Assembly: GCA_965213765.1 (NCBI GenBank)
Contig: OZ243926.1
Coordinates: 3,162,001-3,226,000 of the forward strand
Length of the DNA stretch: 64,000 nt
Source of the DNA: JAJDXO01 sp965213765
GTDB lineage: Bacteria > Pseudomonadota > Alphaproteobacteria > Rhodospirillales > UBA2165
Direction: 5' to 3'
In this document: positions 41,916 through 51,100 of the stretch, piece after piece
Numbering within the stretch: the first letter of the stretch is position 1
Layout: every line of letters starts with the position of its first letter
Made by a program: the position numbers and the translations under genes
Notes under the pieces: model-generated
What the model was told of the DNA's origin: nothing
Databases searched by the model: none
What the model saw: only the letters and a program-made list of their open reading frames with translations

Positions 41916-42983
41916 ATGAAGCTGTTCGCTTTCCTGATTGCCGGCCTTGTTTGGCTATTGGCCGAGACCGCACCGGCACGCGCCGCTGGTCCCGTTCCCG
42001 ACCTGCCTGAATGGCTGCCGCCGCCCGTCGGCTGGGGGCGGTTGTCGTCACGGACGGCCGAGCTCGGCCGGCGGCTGTTCTACGACACCCGGCTGTCGGC
42101 GACCGGGGAGGTATCGTGCGCAACGTGTCATCGCCAAGACCGGGCGTTTTCGGACCCGCGTGGCGCATCGGCCGGTGTCCACGGCGACCGGCTACGGAGG
42201 AACGCCCTCAGCCTCGCAAACGTGGCCTACCGGCCCGTTCTCCTCTGGGCCAATCCAGATGTCCGCAGATTGGAGGACCAGTTGTTGCGGCCGCTGTTTG
42301 GCGCCGACCCGCCGGAAATGGGTATGAACGGGCGGGAGGATCAACTGCGCCGGCTGTTCCGGCAGGACGAGACCTACCGGCGGATGTTCGATGCGGCTTT
42401 CGGTGCCGGCGGAGACCGGTTGGAACAGATGGCCGTGGCCGTGGCCCAATTTCAACGTACGCTGATATCCGCCCGCTCCGCCTACGACCGGTTTCGGGCC
42501 GGTGACCGGTTGGCCATTTCCCCCGCTGCACAGGCTGGCGCCGACCTGTTTTTCTCGGAACGCCTGCAATGTTTTCAGTGCCACGGCGGACTGCACTTCA
42601 CCGACACCCACCGGGATCGGCGATTGGCCTTTGACGAGGTGGCGTTTCACAACACCGGGCTCGGTGATCCGGATGATCCGGGATTGGCAACGATGACCGG
42701 GCGGGCGGAGGATCGCGGCCGGTTCCGTACGCCCAGTTTGCGCAATGTGGCCGTCACCGCGCCGTACATGCATAACGGCAGCGTCGAAACCTTGCGCGGG
42801 GTGATCGAATTCTACGCCGCCGCCGGACGCCCTGAAGGCGGACCGGACCGGAGCTCCCTGGTCCCCGGATTTGAGATCGGTGAGAACGAAATTCGCCATT
42901 TGATCGCGTTTCTGGAGAGCCTGACCGATGAGGAATTTCTGACCAACCCGGCCTATGCCAATCCGTTTCCGGTCCGCAAATAG
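41916..42983 (+). CDS. Di-haem cytochrome c peroxidase/MauG family protein
   Basis: A 355-residue periplasmic di-haem protein. A Sec signal (MKLFAFLIAGLVWLLAETAP, cleavage after ARA) precedes two haem c sites, C68-x2-C71-H72 (SCATCH) and C219-x2-C222-H223 (CFQCH). RLFYDTRLSATGEVSCATCH and RFRTPSLRNVAVTAPYMHNG, with a distal Met/His, are typical of this superfamily. The end SLTDEEFLTNPAYANPFP resembles the MbnH/MauG subgroup, which oxidises protein side chains, more than classical peroxidases. No methanobactin or methylamine genes are near. It stands alone between phoB and ettA. Activity could be H2O2 reduction or protein modification. Confidence 0.85.
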   Translation: MKLFAFLIAGLVWLLAETAPARAAGPVPDLPEWLPPPVGWGRLSSRTAELGRRLFYDTRLSATGEVSCATCHRQDRAFSDPRGASAGVHGDRLRRNALSLANVAYRPVLLWANPDVRRLEDQLLRPLFGADPPEMGMNGREDQLRRLFRQDETYRRMFDAAFGAGGDRLEQMAVAVAQFQRTLISARSAYDRFRAGDRLAISPAAQAGADLFFSERLQCFQCHGGLHFTDTHRDRRLAFDEVAFHNTGLGDPDDPGLATMTGRAEDRGRFRTPSLRNVAVTAPYMHNGSVETLRGVIEFYAAAGRPEGGPDRSSLVPGFEIGENEIRHLIAFLESLTDEEFLTNPAYANPFPVRK

Positions 42984-43064
42984 GCGCCGTCCTTGAGGTT
43001 TGATTCACGCCCGGGGCAGGGCTAAAAGAGCCCGGTTCACGACAACTCGGACAGCGGAAATCCC

Positions 43065-44747
43065 ATGGCCTCCTACCAATATGTCTATGTGATGAAACAG
43101 CTGACCAAGGTCCTGCCCGGGGGGAGGGAATTGGTCAAAGATGTCTCGCTGTCGTTTTTTCCCGGCGCGAAAATCGGGGTGCTCGGGGTCAATGGCACCG
43201 GCAAATCGACCCTGCTCAAGATCATGGCCGGGACCGACAAGGAATTTAACGGTGAGGCCTGGTCGGCCGGCGGCGCGACGGTCGGATACCTGCCCCAGGA
43301 GCCGGAGCTGGATCCGGACAAGACCGTCGAGGAGAACGTGGTCGAAGGACTTGGCGAGACCACCAGGCTGATCGCCCGGTTCAACGAGATATCCGAAAAA
43401 TTCGCCGAGCCCTTGGAGGATGACGAAATGAATGCCCTGCTCGCCGAGCAGGGAGAGTTGCAAGAGAAGATCGACGCGGTCAACGGCTGGGAAATCGAGC
43501 GCACCGTGGAAATTGCCATGGATGCGCTCCGCTGCCCGCCGGGTGATGCCGATGTGACCACACTGTCCGGCGGCGAGCGCCGGCGCGTCGCGCTGTGCCG
43601 CCTGTTGTTGCAGAAGCCGGATCTTCTCCTGCTCGATGAGCCGACCAACCACCTGGACGCCGAGTCCGTGGGCTGGCTGGAGCTTCATCTGCAGGAGTAC
43701 GAAGGCACGGTGGTCGCCGTCACCCACGACCGCTACTTCCTCGATAATGTGGCGGGGTGGATTCTGGAGGTCGACCGGGGACGCGGCATCCCGTACGAAG
43801 GCAATTATTCGTCGTGGCTCGAGCAGAAACACCAACGCATGGCCCTTGAAGAGAAGCAGGAAAAGACCCGCCAGCGGGCCCTGGCCCAGGAACTGGAATG
43901 GATTCGTCAATCGCCGCGGGCGCGGCAGGCCAAGTCCAAGGCCCGAATCCAGGCCTTCGAGGAGTTGCGGGCGCAGGCCGCGGAACGAAATCCCGACACC
44001 GCTCAGATCATCATCCCCGAAGGTCCCCGGCTGGGCGGTCTGGTCATCGAGGCGGTCAATCTTCGTAAAGGCTACGGCAATCACCTGCTGATCGACGATC
44101 TGAGTTTCAAGCTGCCGCCCGGCGGTATCGTGGGCATCATCGGACCCAATGGCGCCGGCAAGACGACGTTGTTCCGGATGATTTCCAGCCAGGAAGAGCC
44201 GGATGGCGGTTCCATCCGGCTCGGCGACACGGTCGAGCTCGGCTACGTCGATCAGTCCCGCGACACCCTCAATGACGACAACACGGTCTGGGAAGAGGTT
44301 TCCGAGGGCGAGGCCGAGGTGGATCTCGGCAACCGCAAGATCCAGAGCCGGGCCTATGTCGGCCAATTCAATTTCCGGGGCCCCGACCAACAAAAGAAAG
44401 TCGGCCAGCTTTCGGGCGGCGAACGCAATCGGGTGCACCTCGCCAAGGTGCTGAAGTCGGCCGCCAATGTGATTCTGCTGGATGAGCCGACCAACGATCT
44501 TGATGTGGAAACCCTGCGCGCCTTGGAACAGGGTCTCTTGGAGTTTCCGGGCTGCGCGGCGGTGATCAGCCACGACCGTTGGTTTCTCGACCGTATCGCC
44601 ACCCACATCCTGGCCTTCGAGGGCAACAGCGAGGTGGTTTGGTTCGAGGGCAATTACGAGGATTACGAAGCCGACCGGCAGCGGCGTCTTGGCGAGAAGG
44701 CCAATCAGCCGCACCGGATCAAATACAAGCCGCTCACCCGCGGCTAG
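43065..44747 (+). CDS. ettA: Energy-dependent translational throttle protein EttA
   Basis: A 560-residue ABC-F protein with two ATPase domains and no membrane part. The first Walker A is GVNGTGKSTLLKIM, the first signature is TLSGGERRRVALCRLL and the first Walker B is LLLLDEPTNHLDAESVGWLE. The second set is GPNGAGKTTLFRMI, LSGGERNRVHLAKVL and VILLDEPTNDLDVETLRALE. The arm insertion between strands of domain 1 and the linker with KSKARIQAFEELRAQAAERN are EttA features. It binds the ribosomal E site and gates the first peptide bonds by ATP/ADP ratio. Its stop codon overlaps the stop of an mlaC remnant on the other strand. Confidence 0.93.
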   Translation: MASYQYVYVMKQLTKVLPGGRELVKDVSLSFFPGAKIGVLGVNGTGKSTLLKIMAGTDKEFNGEAWSAGGATVGYLPQEPELDPDKTVEENVVEGLGETTRLIARFNEISEKFAEPLEDDEMNALLAEQGELQEKIDAVNGWEIERTVEIAMDALRCPPGDADVTTLSGGERRRVALCRLLLQKPDLLLLDEPTNHLDAESVGWLELHLQEYEGTVVAVTHDRYFLDNVAGWILEVDRGRGIPYEGNYSSWLEQKHQRMALEEKQEKTRQRALAQELEWIRQSPRARQAKSKARIQAFEELRAQAAERNPDTAQIIIPEGPRLGGLVIEAVNLRKGYGNHLLIDDLSFKLPPGGIVGIIGPNGAGKTTLFRMISSQEEPDGGSIRLGDTVELGYVDQSRDTLNDDNTVWEEVSEGEAEVDLGNRKIQSRAYVGQFNFRGPDQQKKVGQLSGGERNRVHLAKVLKSAANVILLDEPTNDLDVETLRALEQGLLEFPGCAAVISHDRWFLDRIATHILAFEGNSEVVWFEGNYEDYEADRQRRLGEKANQPHRIKYKPLTRG

Positions 44748-44925
44748 GCGAGACTCGCCAGGCCGAGATTTTCGGCTTCGTTCGACATGTTTTGAATGAA
44801 GGCCTTGGCGCCGCCGGTGAGGGCATCCGCCCTCGCTTCGCCGGCCGGCGCGGACAATGCTAGAAACGCCGCCAGAACTGCCAAATGGAGCTTGCGATGT
44901 CCGCCGAAGATCCGGAACCGGTTGG
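44744..44925 (-). pseudogene. Remnant of mlaC (N-terminal part only)
   Basis: Directly behind mlaA on the minus strand, an open stretch of about 60 codons encodes a signal-peptide-like core (HLAVLAAFLALSAPAGEARA), then DALTGGAKAFIQNMSNEAEN, and stops at TAG 44746-44744. The AKAFIQ-x5-EA pattern after a signal resembles the start of MlaC/Ttg2D, the periplasmic phospholipid carrier normally encoded after mlaA in alphaproteobacteria. There is no ATG or GTG in frame, only TTG at 44884 without a ribosome site. The remaining roughly 150 residues are missing, replaced by the end of ettA. A decayed gene is the simplest reading. Confidence 0.5.
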
Positions 44926-44928
44926 GGG

Positions 44929-45738
44929 TTACCGTTTGGCGCCGGGATTCGCGATTTCGAAGTCGCCGCCAAATCCGGGCACCGGGTCGGCGCCGGGTTC
45001 CGCACCGTTCTTAATTTCGTCGGCACGCCGCTGCCGGTAGAGGCTGCGAATGGCGGCATAGAAATCAATGGAGCTTTTCTCGAGGTCGTCCAACACATCC
45101 CAGAGCTGATCACGGGTGTCGATGCCGGCAGCGACGGTACGGGAGTTGGCGATGTACTCGCGGCCGGTGTTATTGGCCCAAAGGTTCAGGGGATCCATCA
45201 GCGTGCCGACCACAAAGCCAATGGCGTCCCGGTAGTTGGAGGGGCCCAGGACCGGCAGCATCAGGTAGGAACCTTCCTCAAATCCCCAAACCGCGAGGGT
45301 CTGCCCGAAGTCTTCCCGGTGAGGTTCAAGGCCCCTGGGCGTCGCTTGGTCGAACAAGCCAAGCAATCCGGCTGTAGAGTTGACTATGAACCGTCCGGCT
45401 GTGGTCATCGCCCGTTTGAACTCACCCTGGAGGATGTCGTTGAAAAAGGTAACCGGCGAACGCAGATTCTCCAGGAAGTTATGTACCGACCGGCGGACGG
45501 GGTCAGGCGCAACCGTGCGATAAACGCCGGTCACCGGCTTGATGACCGCCTTGTCGAGGCCCTGGTTGAAGCCAAATATGGCCCGGTTCACCCGTTCGCC
45601 GGGGTCGTTTGTCTCTTGGAATTCGGCGAGGGCTTCGGGGTCGTTGGCCGGTGCGGCGGCGCACCCCGCCAGGACGGCAACCGTGAGGACCATGGCGGCG
45701 CGCCGAACGAACTCTATTAGATTACCCCGGTTCGCCAT
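44929..45738 (-). CDS. mlaA: Outer-membrane lipid asymmetry lipoprotein MlaA (VacJ)
   Basis: A 269-residue lipoprotein. The signal has the lipobox VLAGC with Cys26. The body has the MlaA pattern: DPGERVNRAIFGFNQGLDKA, PVRRSVHNFLENLRSPVTFF and NDILQGEFKRAMTTAGRFIV, then NSTAGLLGLFDQATPRGLEP, GSYLMLPVLGPSNYRDAIGF and DPLNLW. MlaA forms a ring in the outer membrane that extracts misplaced phospholipid and hands it to MlaC. The start is ATG 45738, which places the lipobox correctly. A frame extending to 45924 is not needed. The C-terminal tail is Gly/Asp/Pro-rich. Only a remnant of mlaC follows, so its partner must be elsewhere or lost. Confidence 0.9.
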   Translation of the reverse strand: MANRGNLIEFVRRAAMVLTVAVLAGCAAAPANDPEALAEFQETNDPGERVNRAIFGFNQGLDKAVIKPVTGVYRTVAPDPVRRSVHNFLENLRSPVTFFNDILQGEFKRAMTTAGRFIVNSTAGLLGLFDQATPRGLEPHREDFGQTLAVWGFEEGSYLMLPVLGPSNYRDAIGFVVGTLMDPLNLWANNTGREYIANSRTVAAGIDTRDQLWDVLDDLEKSSIDFYAAIRSLYRQRRADEIKNGAEPGADPVPGFGGDFEIANPGAKR

Positions 45739-46213
45739 TCCGCCTAATTCCACCGATCTCCAAGTTGACCCATTGCCACCGAGCGCGGCGAGAAGCCAAT
45801 TGCACGCCGATGCCATATAGACAATCTCGTACTGAGGGGTAGTGAATCCAACCCGAAACCGAGACCGGCCACCAAGATTCGCGCCAACGATGTGGCATCG
45901 AAACCACAACCGAGTCGATATCATAGGGATGTGGAAAACACCAGTGACGGAGGTCCCGCGATTGGCGGGGGGAACAGGCCTGTGGCGAGTATGTCACACT
46001 TTACCTTAAGCCAATGGAATGCATACCGTTTTCGAACGCTACCCGAGTTGGTCTTTAGCGCCGAACGGACCGGCGAACAGCCGGGCGGCACCGAGGCCGG
46101 GTATCCATCGGAAATCGCGGTCAAATATTGTTGGTCAATCGCACGAATCGGTGCTTGCTCATATAAATATATTTTTATATGAGCATATATCCTGTCGGAA
46201 TTGAGGTGCTGCT
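45739..46213. other. Divergent intergenic region mlaA / ArsR-methyltransferase gene
   Basis: No supported gene in 475 bases. It should carry the mlaA promoter and, at its right end, the AT-rich palindrome annotated at 46157-46184. Nothing else recognised. Confidence 0.6.
46157..46184. promoter_or_regulatory. Operator-like palindrome of the methionine operon
   Basis: GCTCATATAAA (46157-46167) and TTTATATGAGC (46174-46184) are perfect inverted arms around 6 bases, 29 bases before the ArsR-type gene. A partial second palindrome, ATATGAGCATAT, overlaps its right arm. ArsR-family repressors bind AT-rich palindromes of this size, so this is the likely autoregulatory site controlling the regulator, metF and metH together. 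Confidence 0.7.
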
Positions 46214-47203
46214 ATGGACGACCTCTTACGATGCCTGCGTGCCGCGGCCGAGCAGACCCGCTTGCGGCTTCTGGTTTTGTGCGCCGATAGCGACCTGACG
46301 GTTAGCGAACTGGTCCATATCGTCGGCCAAAGCCAGCCCCGGGTGTCTCGGCATCTAAAAATCTTGACCGATGCGGGGCTGCTTGAGCGGATGCGCGAGG
46401 GCAGTTGGGTATTCTATCGGGTGCCGGCATCTGAACTGTCGGGCGGACTGATCGAACGGCTGCTGGAGCTGATTCCCGAAGACGACGCTCAATTTCAATC
46501 GGATCACGCGCGGCTGGTGCTGGTTAAGGCGGACCGGCTGGCGGCGGCGGCGGCCTACTTTAAGCAGGTCGCCGGGGATTGGCACCGGCTGCGGTCGCTT
46601 CATGTCGAGGAGCAGACCGTGGAGGCGGCGATTTCAGATCTGGTGGATCGCGGCAACCGCGGAGGCCTGTTGGATATCGGCACCGGGACGGGCCGGATGT
46701 TGGAGCTTTTGGGACCCTATTTCGACGAAGCGGAAGGTGTGGACCTGTCCCACGAAATGCTGGCAATCGCACGGTCCAATCTTGATAGCCGGGAAGCGGC
46801 CCATTGCCGCGTTCGGCACGGCAACATGTACATGCTGCCCTACCCTCATGACAGCTTCGATCTCATCACCATCCATCAGGTCCTTCACTATGCGGGCGAG
46901 CCTGAACGGGTGATCGCCGAAGCCGAGCGGGTCTTGCGTCCCGGCGGAAGGATCGTCGTCGTCGATTTCGCACCTCACGATCTCGAGGAATTGCGTGACC
47001 GCCATCAGCATCGGCGCCTGGGGTTCGCAGACGAGGAGTTTGCCGAATGGGCTCGCCAATCCGGACTGAATGCCGGTCCGGTGGCCCACCTCACCGGGGG
47101 TAGACTGACCGTTGTGGTTTGGCACGGTGACAAAGCCGGCGGCCGACATGCGGAGGACAACGCTCCACTTACCATAAGCGCGCGGGCCGGGGCCGATGCC
47201 TGA
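46214..47203 (+). CDS. ArsR-type HTH / SAM-methyltransferase fusion regulator (SahR-like)
   Basis: A 329-residue fusion. Residues 1 to about 95 form an ArsR winged helix (LLRCLRAAAEQTRLRLLVLC, VSELVHIVGQSQPRVSRHLK). About 145-300 form a class I methyltransferase domain with LLDIGTGTGRMLELLGPYFD, EGVDLSHEMLAIARSNL, PHDSFDLITIHQVLHYAGEP and RVLRPGGRIVVVDFAP. ArsR regulators of methionine metabolism that sense S-adenosylhomocysteine (SahR) are known in proteobacteria. Here the methyltransferase domain would serve as the ligand sensor, though real methyltransferase activity is possible. It overlaps metF by eight bases and sits behind the palindrome at 46157-46184. The role as repressor of the methionine cycle is inferred from fusion and context. 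Confidence 0.82.
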   Translation: MDDLLRCLRAAAEQTRLRLLVLCADSDLTVSELVHIVGQSQPRVSRHLKILTDAGLLERMREGSWVFYRVPASELSGGLIERLLELIPEDDAQFQSDHARLVLVKADRLAAAAAYFKQVAGDWHRLRSLHVEEQTVEAAISDLVDRGNRGGLLDIGTGTGRMLELLGPYFDEAEGVDLSHEMLAIARSNLDSREAAHCRVRHGNMYMLPYPHDSFDLITIHQVLHYAGEPERVIAEAERVLRPGGRIVVVDFAPHDLEELRDRHQHRRLGFADEEFAEWARQSGLNAGPVAHLTGGRLTVVVWHGDKAGGRHAEDNAPLTISARAGADA

Positions 47204-48119
47204 GGACCCTCGATCCCTGCCAACAATTGCTGCCGCGCCGCAATTTCCGCTCAACGTATCCTTCGAGTTCTTTCCCCCAAAGAGCGAAAAGGCGGAAGCC
47301 TCCCTGTGGCAAACCGTGGACCGGCTTCAGCCGCTTAATCCCGCTTTCGTCTCCGTGACCTATGGCGCCGGCGGCTCGACCCGGTCCCGCACCCACGACA
47401 TCGTCCGGCGGATCACCCACGAGCGCGGCATGCGGGCTGCCGCCCACCTTACGTGTGTCGGGGCGAGCCGGGAGGAAGTAGAGGAGGTGGCCCGGGACTA
47501 TTGGGCGGCCGGCATCAAACATATCGTCGCGCTGCGCGGTGACCCGCCGGAAGGAGAGGACGGCTACACGCCCCATCCCGACGGCTTTGTGTATGCAGCC
47601 GATCTTGTGGCAGGCCTAAGGAAAGTCGCCAATTTTGAGATCAGCGTCGCCGCTTATCCTGAAACCCATCCCGAAGCCGCCAGTGCCGATGCCGATCTCG
47701 ACAATCTGAAGCGCAAGGTGGATGCAGGCGCCAGCCGCGCCATCACCCAGTTTTTTTTCGACGTCGATTGTTACTTCCGGTTCGTTGACCGGGCGCGCGC
47801 GGCCGGCATTGACGTACCCATCGTCCCAGGCATCTTGCCGGTGACCAACTACGCACAAGTTTGTCGGTTCAGTGCCATGTGCGGCGCTGCCGTTCCGTCT
47901 TGGATGGCAGACCTGTTCGATGGCATGGACGATGATCCGGAAACCCGCAAGCTCATCGCCGCGACGGTCGCTGCCGAGCAATGCCGGGCCCTGGCGGCGG
48001 AAGGGGTGACCGATTTTCATTTTTATACGCTCAACCGGGCGGACCTGACGTTCGCCATCTGCCACATACTGGGCGTGCGAGCCCACACCAGCTCACCCCC
48101 TGCGGAGGCGCAGGCATGA
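47196..48119 (+). CDS. metF: 5,10-methylenetetrahydrofolate reductase
   Basis: A 307-residue FAD-dependent TIM-barrel enzyme that reduces methylene-THF to methyl-THF for methionine synthesis. Family segments are NVSFEFFPPKSEKAEASLWQ with the catalytic Glu, FVSVTYGAGGSTRSRT, HLTCVGASREEVEEVARDYW, HIVALRGDPPEG and ITQFFFDVDCYFRFVDRARA. The end, VTDFHFYTLNRADLTFAICH, is the usual closure. It overlaps the upstream regulator by eight bases and metH by ATGA, forming a tightly coupled three-gene operon. Length is as in E. coli MetF (296) plus a short N-terminal leader. Confidence 0.95.
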   Translation: MPEDPRSLPTIAAAPQFPLNVSFEFFPPKSEKAEASLWQTVDRLQPLNPAFVSVTYGAGGSTRSRTHDIVRRITHERGMRAAAHLTCVGASREEVEEVARDYWAAGIKHIVALRGDPPEGEDGYTPHPDGFVYAADLVAGLRKVANFEISVAAYPETHPEAASADADLDNLKRKVDAGASRAITQFFFDVDCYFRFVDRARAAGIDVPIVPGILPVTNYAQVCRFSAMCGAAVPSWMADLFDGMDDDPETRKLIAATVAAEQCRALAAEGVTDFHFYTLNRADLTFAICHILGVRAHTSSPPAEAQA

Positions 48120-51100
48120 CCGCGGCGGTGATCGACCAACCGAGGGAGCGGTCCAAGGCTGTGCCGGCGGAACGCGCGGCTCGCCTCATGCAACTGCTGT
48201 CCGAGCGCATCCTGGTCATGGATGGGGCCATGGGGACCATGATCCAGACCCGAAAATTCGACGAAGAGGAGTTCCGCGGCGAACGGTTCGCCGATCATGC
48301 CCACCACCAACGGGGCAATAACGATCTCCTCAATCTCACCCAGCCGACATTCATCGAGAACATCCATGAATCATACCTGGAAGCCGGTGCGGACATTCTC
48401 AAGTCCAACACGTTCAACTCGACAGCCATCGCCGAGGCCGACTACGGCATGGAGGACGTGGTTCTGGAACTCAACCGCGAAGGGGCCCGCCTCGCTCGGC
48501 TGGCTGCCGACAAGGCTGAGGCGGCCGACGGAACCCGGCCGCGTTTCGTCGCCGGCGTGCTCGGCCCGACGAACAGGACGGCATCCATCTCCCCTGATGT
48601 GAACGATCCCGGATTCCGCAATATCTCGTTCGATGAATTGGTTCGCATCTATACGGAATCGGCGACCGGCCTGATCGAGGGTGGCGCCGACATCCTGCTG
48701 GTCGAAACGGTCTTCGACACACTCAACTGCAAGGCAGCCATATATGCGATCCATACGGTTTTCGAGTTGCGCGGGGCGGAAATTCCCCTGATCATTTCCG
48801 GCACCATTACCGATGCGTCGGGCCGCACTCTCTCGGGCCAGACCCCGGAGGCCTTTTGGACGTCGGTGGCTCATGCCAATCCGCTGGCGGTCGGCTTGAA
48901 CTGCGCGCTCGGCGCCGACCAGCTTCGGCCCCACATCCAATCCCTGGCCGCAGTGGCCGACGTGCCGGTTAGCATTCACCCCAATGCAGGGTTGCCCAAT
49001 GCCTTCGGGGGATACGACGACACACCGGAGCATATGTCCGCGACGCTGCGGGAATTTGCTGAAGACGGTTTGGTCAATATCGTCGGGGGTTGCTGCGGCA
49101 CCACGCCTGAACATATCCGCGTATTGGCGGACGCGATGGCGGGGCTCGCGCCACGCGAGGTGCCGGAGAGGTTGGCACGCGGTAGCCTGAGCGGTTTGGA
49201 ACCTCTCGACTTCAGTGACGTAACCGGCTTCGTCAATGTGGGCGAACGGACCAACGTGGCCGGGTCGGCCCGGTTCAAGAAGCTCATCGTCGAGGAGGAT
49301 TATGCGACCGCCCTCGAGGTCGCCCGCCAACAGGTAGAGAACGGCGCCCAGGTCATCGACGTCAACATGGATGAGGCGATGCTGGATTCCGAGGCCGCCA
49401 TGGTGCGGTTCCTGAAGCTGGCGGCCACCGAGCCGGACATCTGCCGGGTGCCGGTGATGATTGATTCTTCCCGTTGGCCGGTTATCCGGGCGGGACTCAA
49501 GTGCCTCCAGGGCAAGTGCGTGGTCAATTCCATCAGTCTGAAGGAGGGCGAGGAACCGTTCCTCGAACAGGCCCGCGAGATCCTGAAGTATGGCGCGGCG
49601 GTCATCGTCATGGCGTTTGACGAGCAGGGCCAGGCCGACACCTATGGCCGGATGGTGGAAATCTGCACCCGGTCCTACCGGCTGCTGGTCGATGAGACCG
49701 GCTTTCCCGCCCACGACATCATCTTCGATGCCAACATTTTTCCCGTCGCCACGGGGATCGAGGAACACCGGAACTTCTCTGCCGATTTCATAAAGGCGGT
49801 CGCCGACATCAAAAAGACACTGCCGGGCGCCATGACCAGCGGCGGGGTCAGCAACGTGTCGTTTTCCTTTCGGGGCAACAATCCGGTTCGCGAGGCCATG
49901 CACACCGTGTTCCTGTATCATGCGGTCAATGCCGGTCTCGACATGGGCATCGTCAATGCCGGACAGTTGGCGGTGTACGCGGATATTCCCGACGATCTGC
50001 GGGAGCGCATAGAGGATCTCATCCTAAATCGCCGCGATGATGCCACCGAACGGCTGCTCGAAGTCGCCTCGGAGGTCGAGGGGCAAGTCAAATCCCGAGA
50101 GGAAGACCGTTCGTGGCGGGACGAACCGGTGGAGTCCCGCCTCTCCCACGCCCTGGTGAAGGGCATCTCGGATTTTGTCGTGGAAGACACCGAAGAAGCC
50201 CGCCAAGCCGCGGCGCGGCCCATCGAGGTGATCGAGGGCCCGCTGATGGATGGAATGAATATCGTCGGCGACTTGTTCGGGTCCGGGCAAATGTTTCTGC
50301 CTCAGGTGGTGAAAAGCGCCCGGGTGATGAAGCAGGCCGTCGCCCACCTGATCCCGTTCATCGAAGAAGAGAAAAGCGGCGGCGGCCCGCGCAGCAAGGG
50401 CAGGATCCTGCTGGCCACGGTAAAGGGCGATGTTCACGACATCGGAAAGAACATCGTCGGCGTGGTGCTGCAGTGCAATGGCTACGAAATCATCGATCTC
50501 GGGGTGATGGTCCCCTACGAGAAGATACTGGAATCCGCGAAGGCGGAAGATGTCGACATTATCGGGCTGTCGGGGCTGATTACCCCGTCACTCGAGGAGA
50601 TGTCCTCGGTGGCGCGCGAACTCAGCCGGGACGGGTTCAAGATACCGCTGCTGATCGGCGGGGCGACGACGTCCAAGGTTCACACGGCGGTCAAGATTGA
50701 GCCGGAATATGACGGACCCACCGTGCATGTTGTGGACGCCTCCCGCGCCGTCGGCGCCGCAGGCAATCTATTGAGCGACAGCTTGCGCGGTGACTATCTG
50801 GCGGGGATCACGGCCGAGTACGAGGAAGTTCGCGACCGTCATGCGGCCCGCGACAGGACGGACCGGGGGCTGTCGATCGGGGACGCCCGGGCCAACCACG
50901 CCAAACTGTCCTGGTCGGGCTATGAACCCCCGGTGCCGGGCCGACTTGGTCTCCAGGTTTTCGAAGATTTCGATTTCGCGGAGCTTACGACGCGGATCGA
51001 CTGGACGCCGTTTTTTCGGAGTTGGGAACTCGCTGGGACCTACCCGCGTATCCTCGATGACCCGGTGGTCGGCGAGGCGGCCCAGTCCCTGTATGGCGAT

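Noticed and set aside
43005..45113. Long open frame of about 700 codons on the minus strand across ettA
   Set aside because: It is the mirror of ettA, caused by high GC and codon bias. It has no domain, and its right end overlaps mlaA in another frame.
45739..46213. A SAM or cobalamin riboswitch ahead of the metF-metH operon
   Set aside because: No conserved riboswitch core was recognised. The perfect AT-rich palindrome and the adjoining ArsR-type regulator explain control better.
48371..49921. Minus-strand frame of about 516 codons inside metH
   Set aside because: No recognisable protein features. metH on the plus strand is unambiguous.
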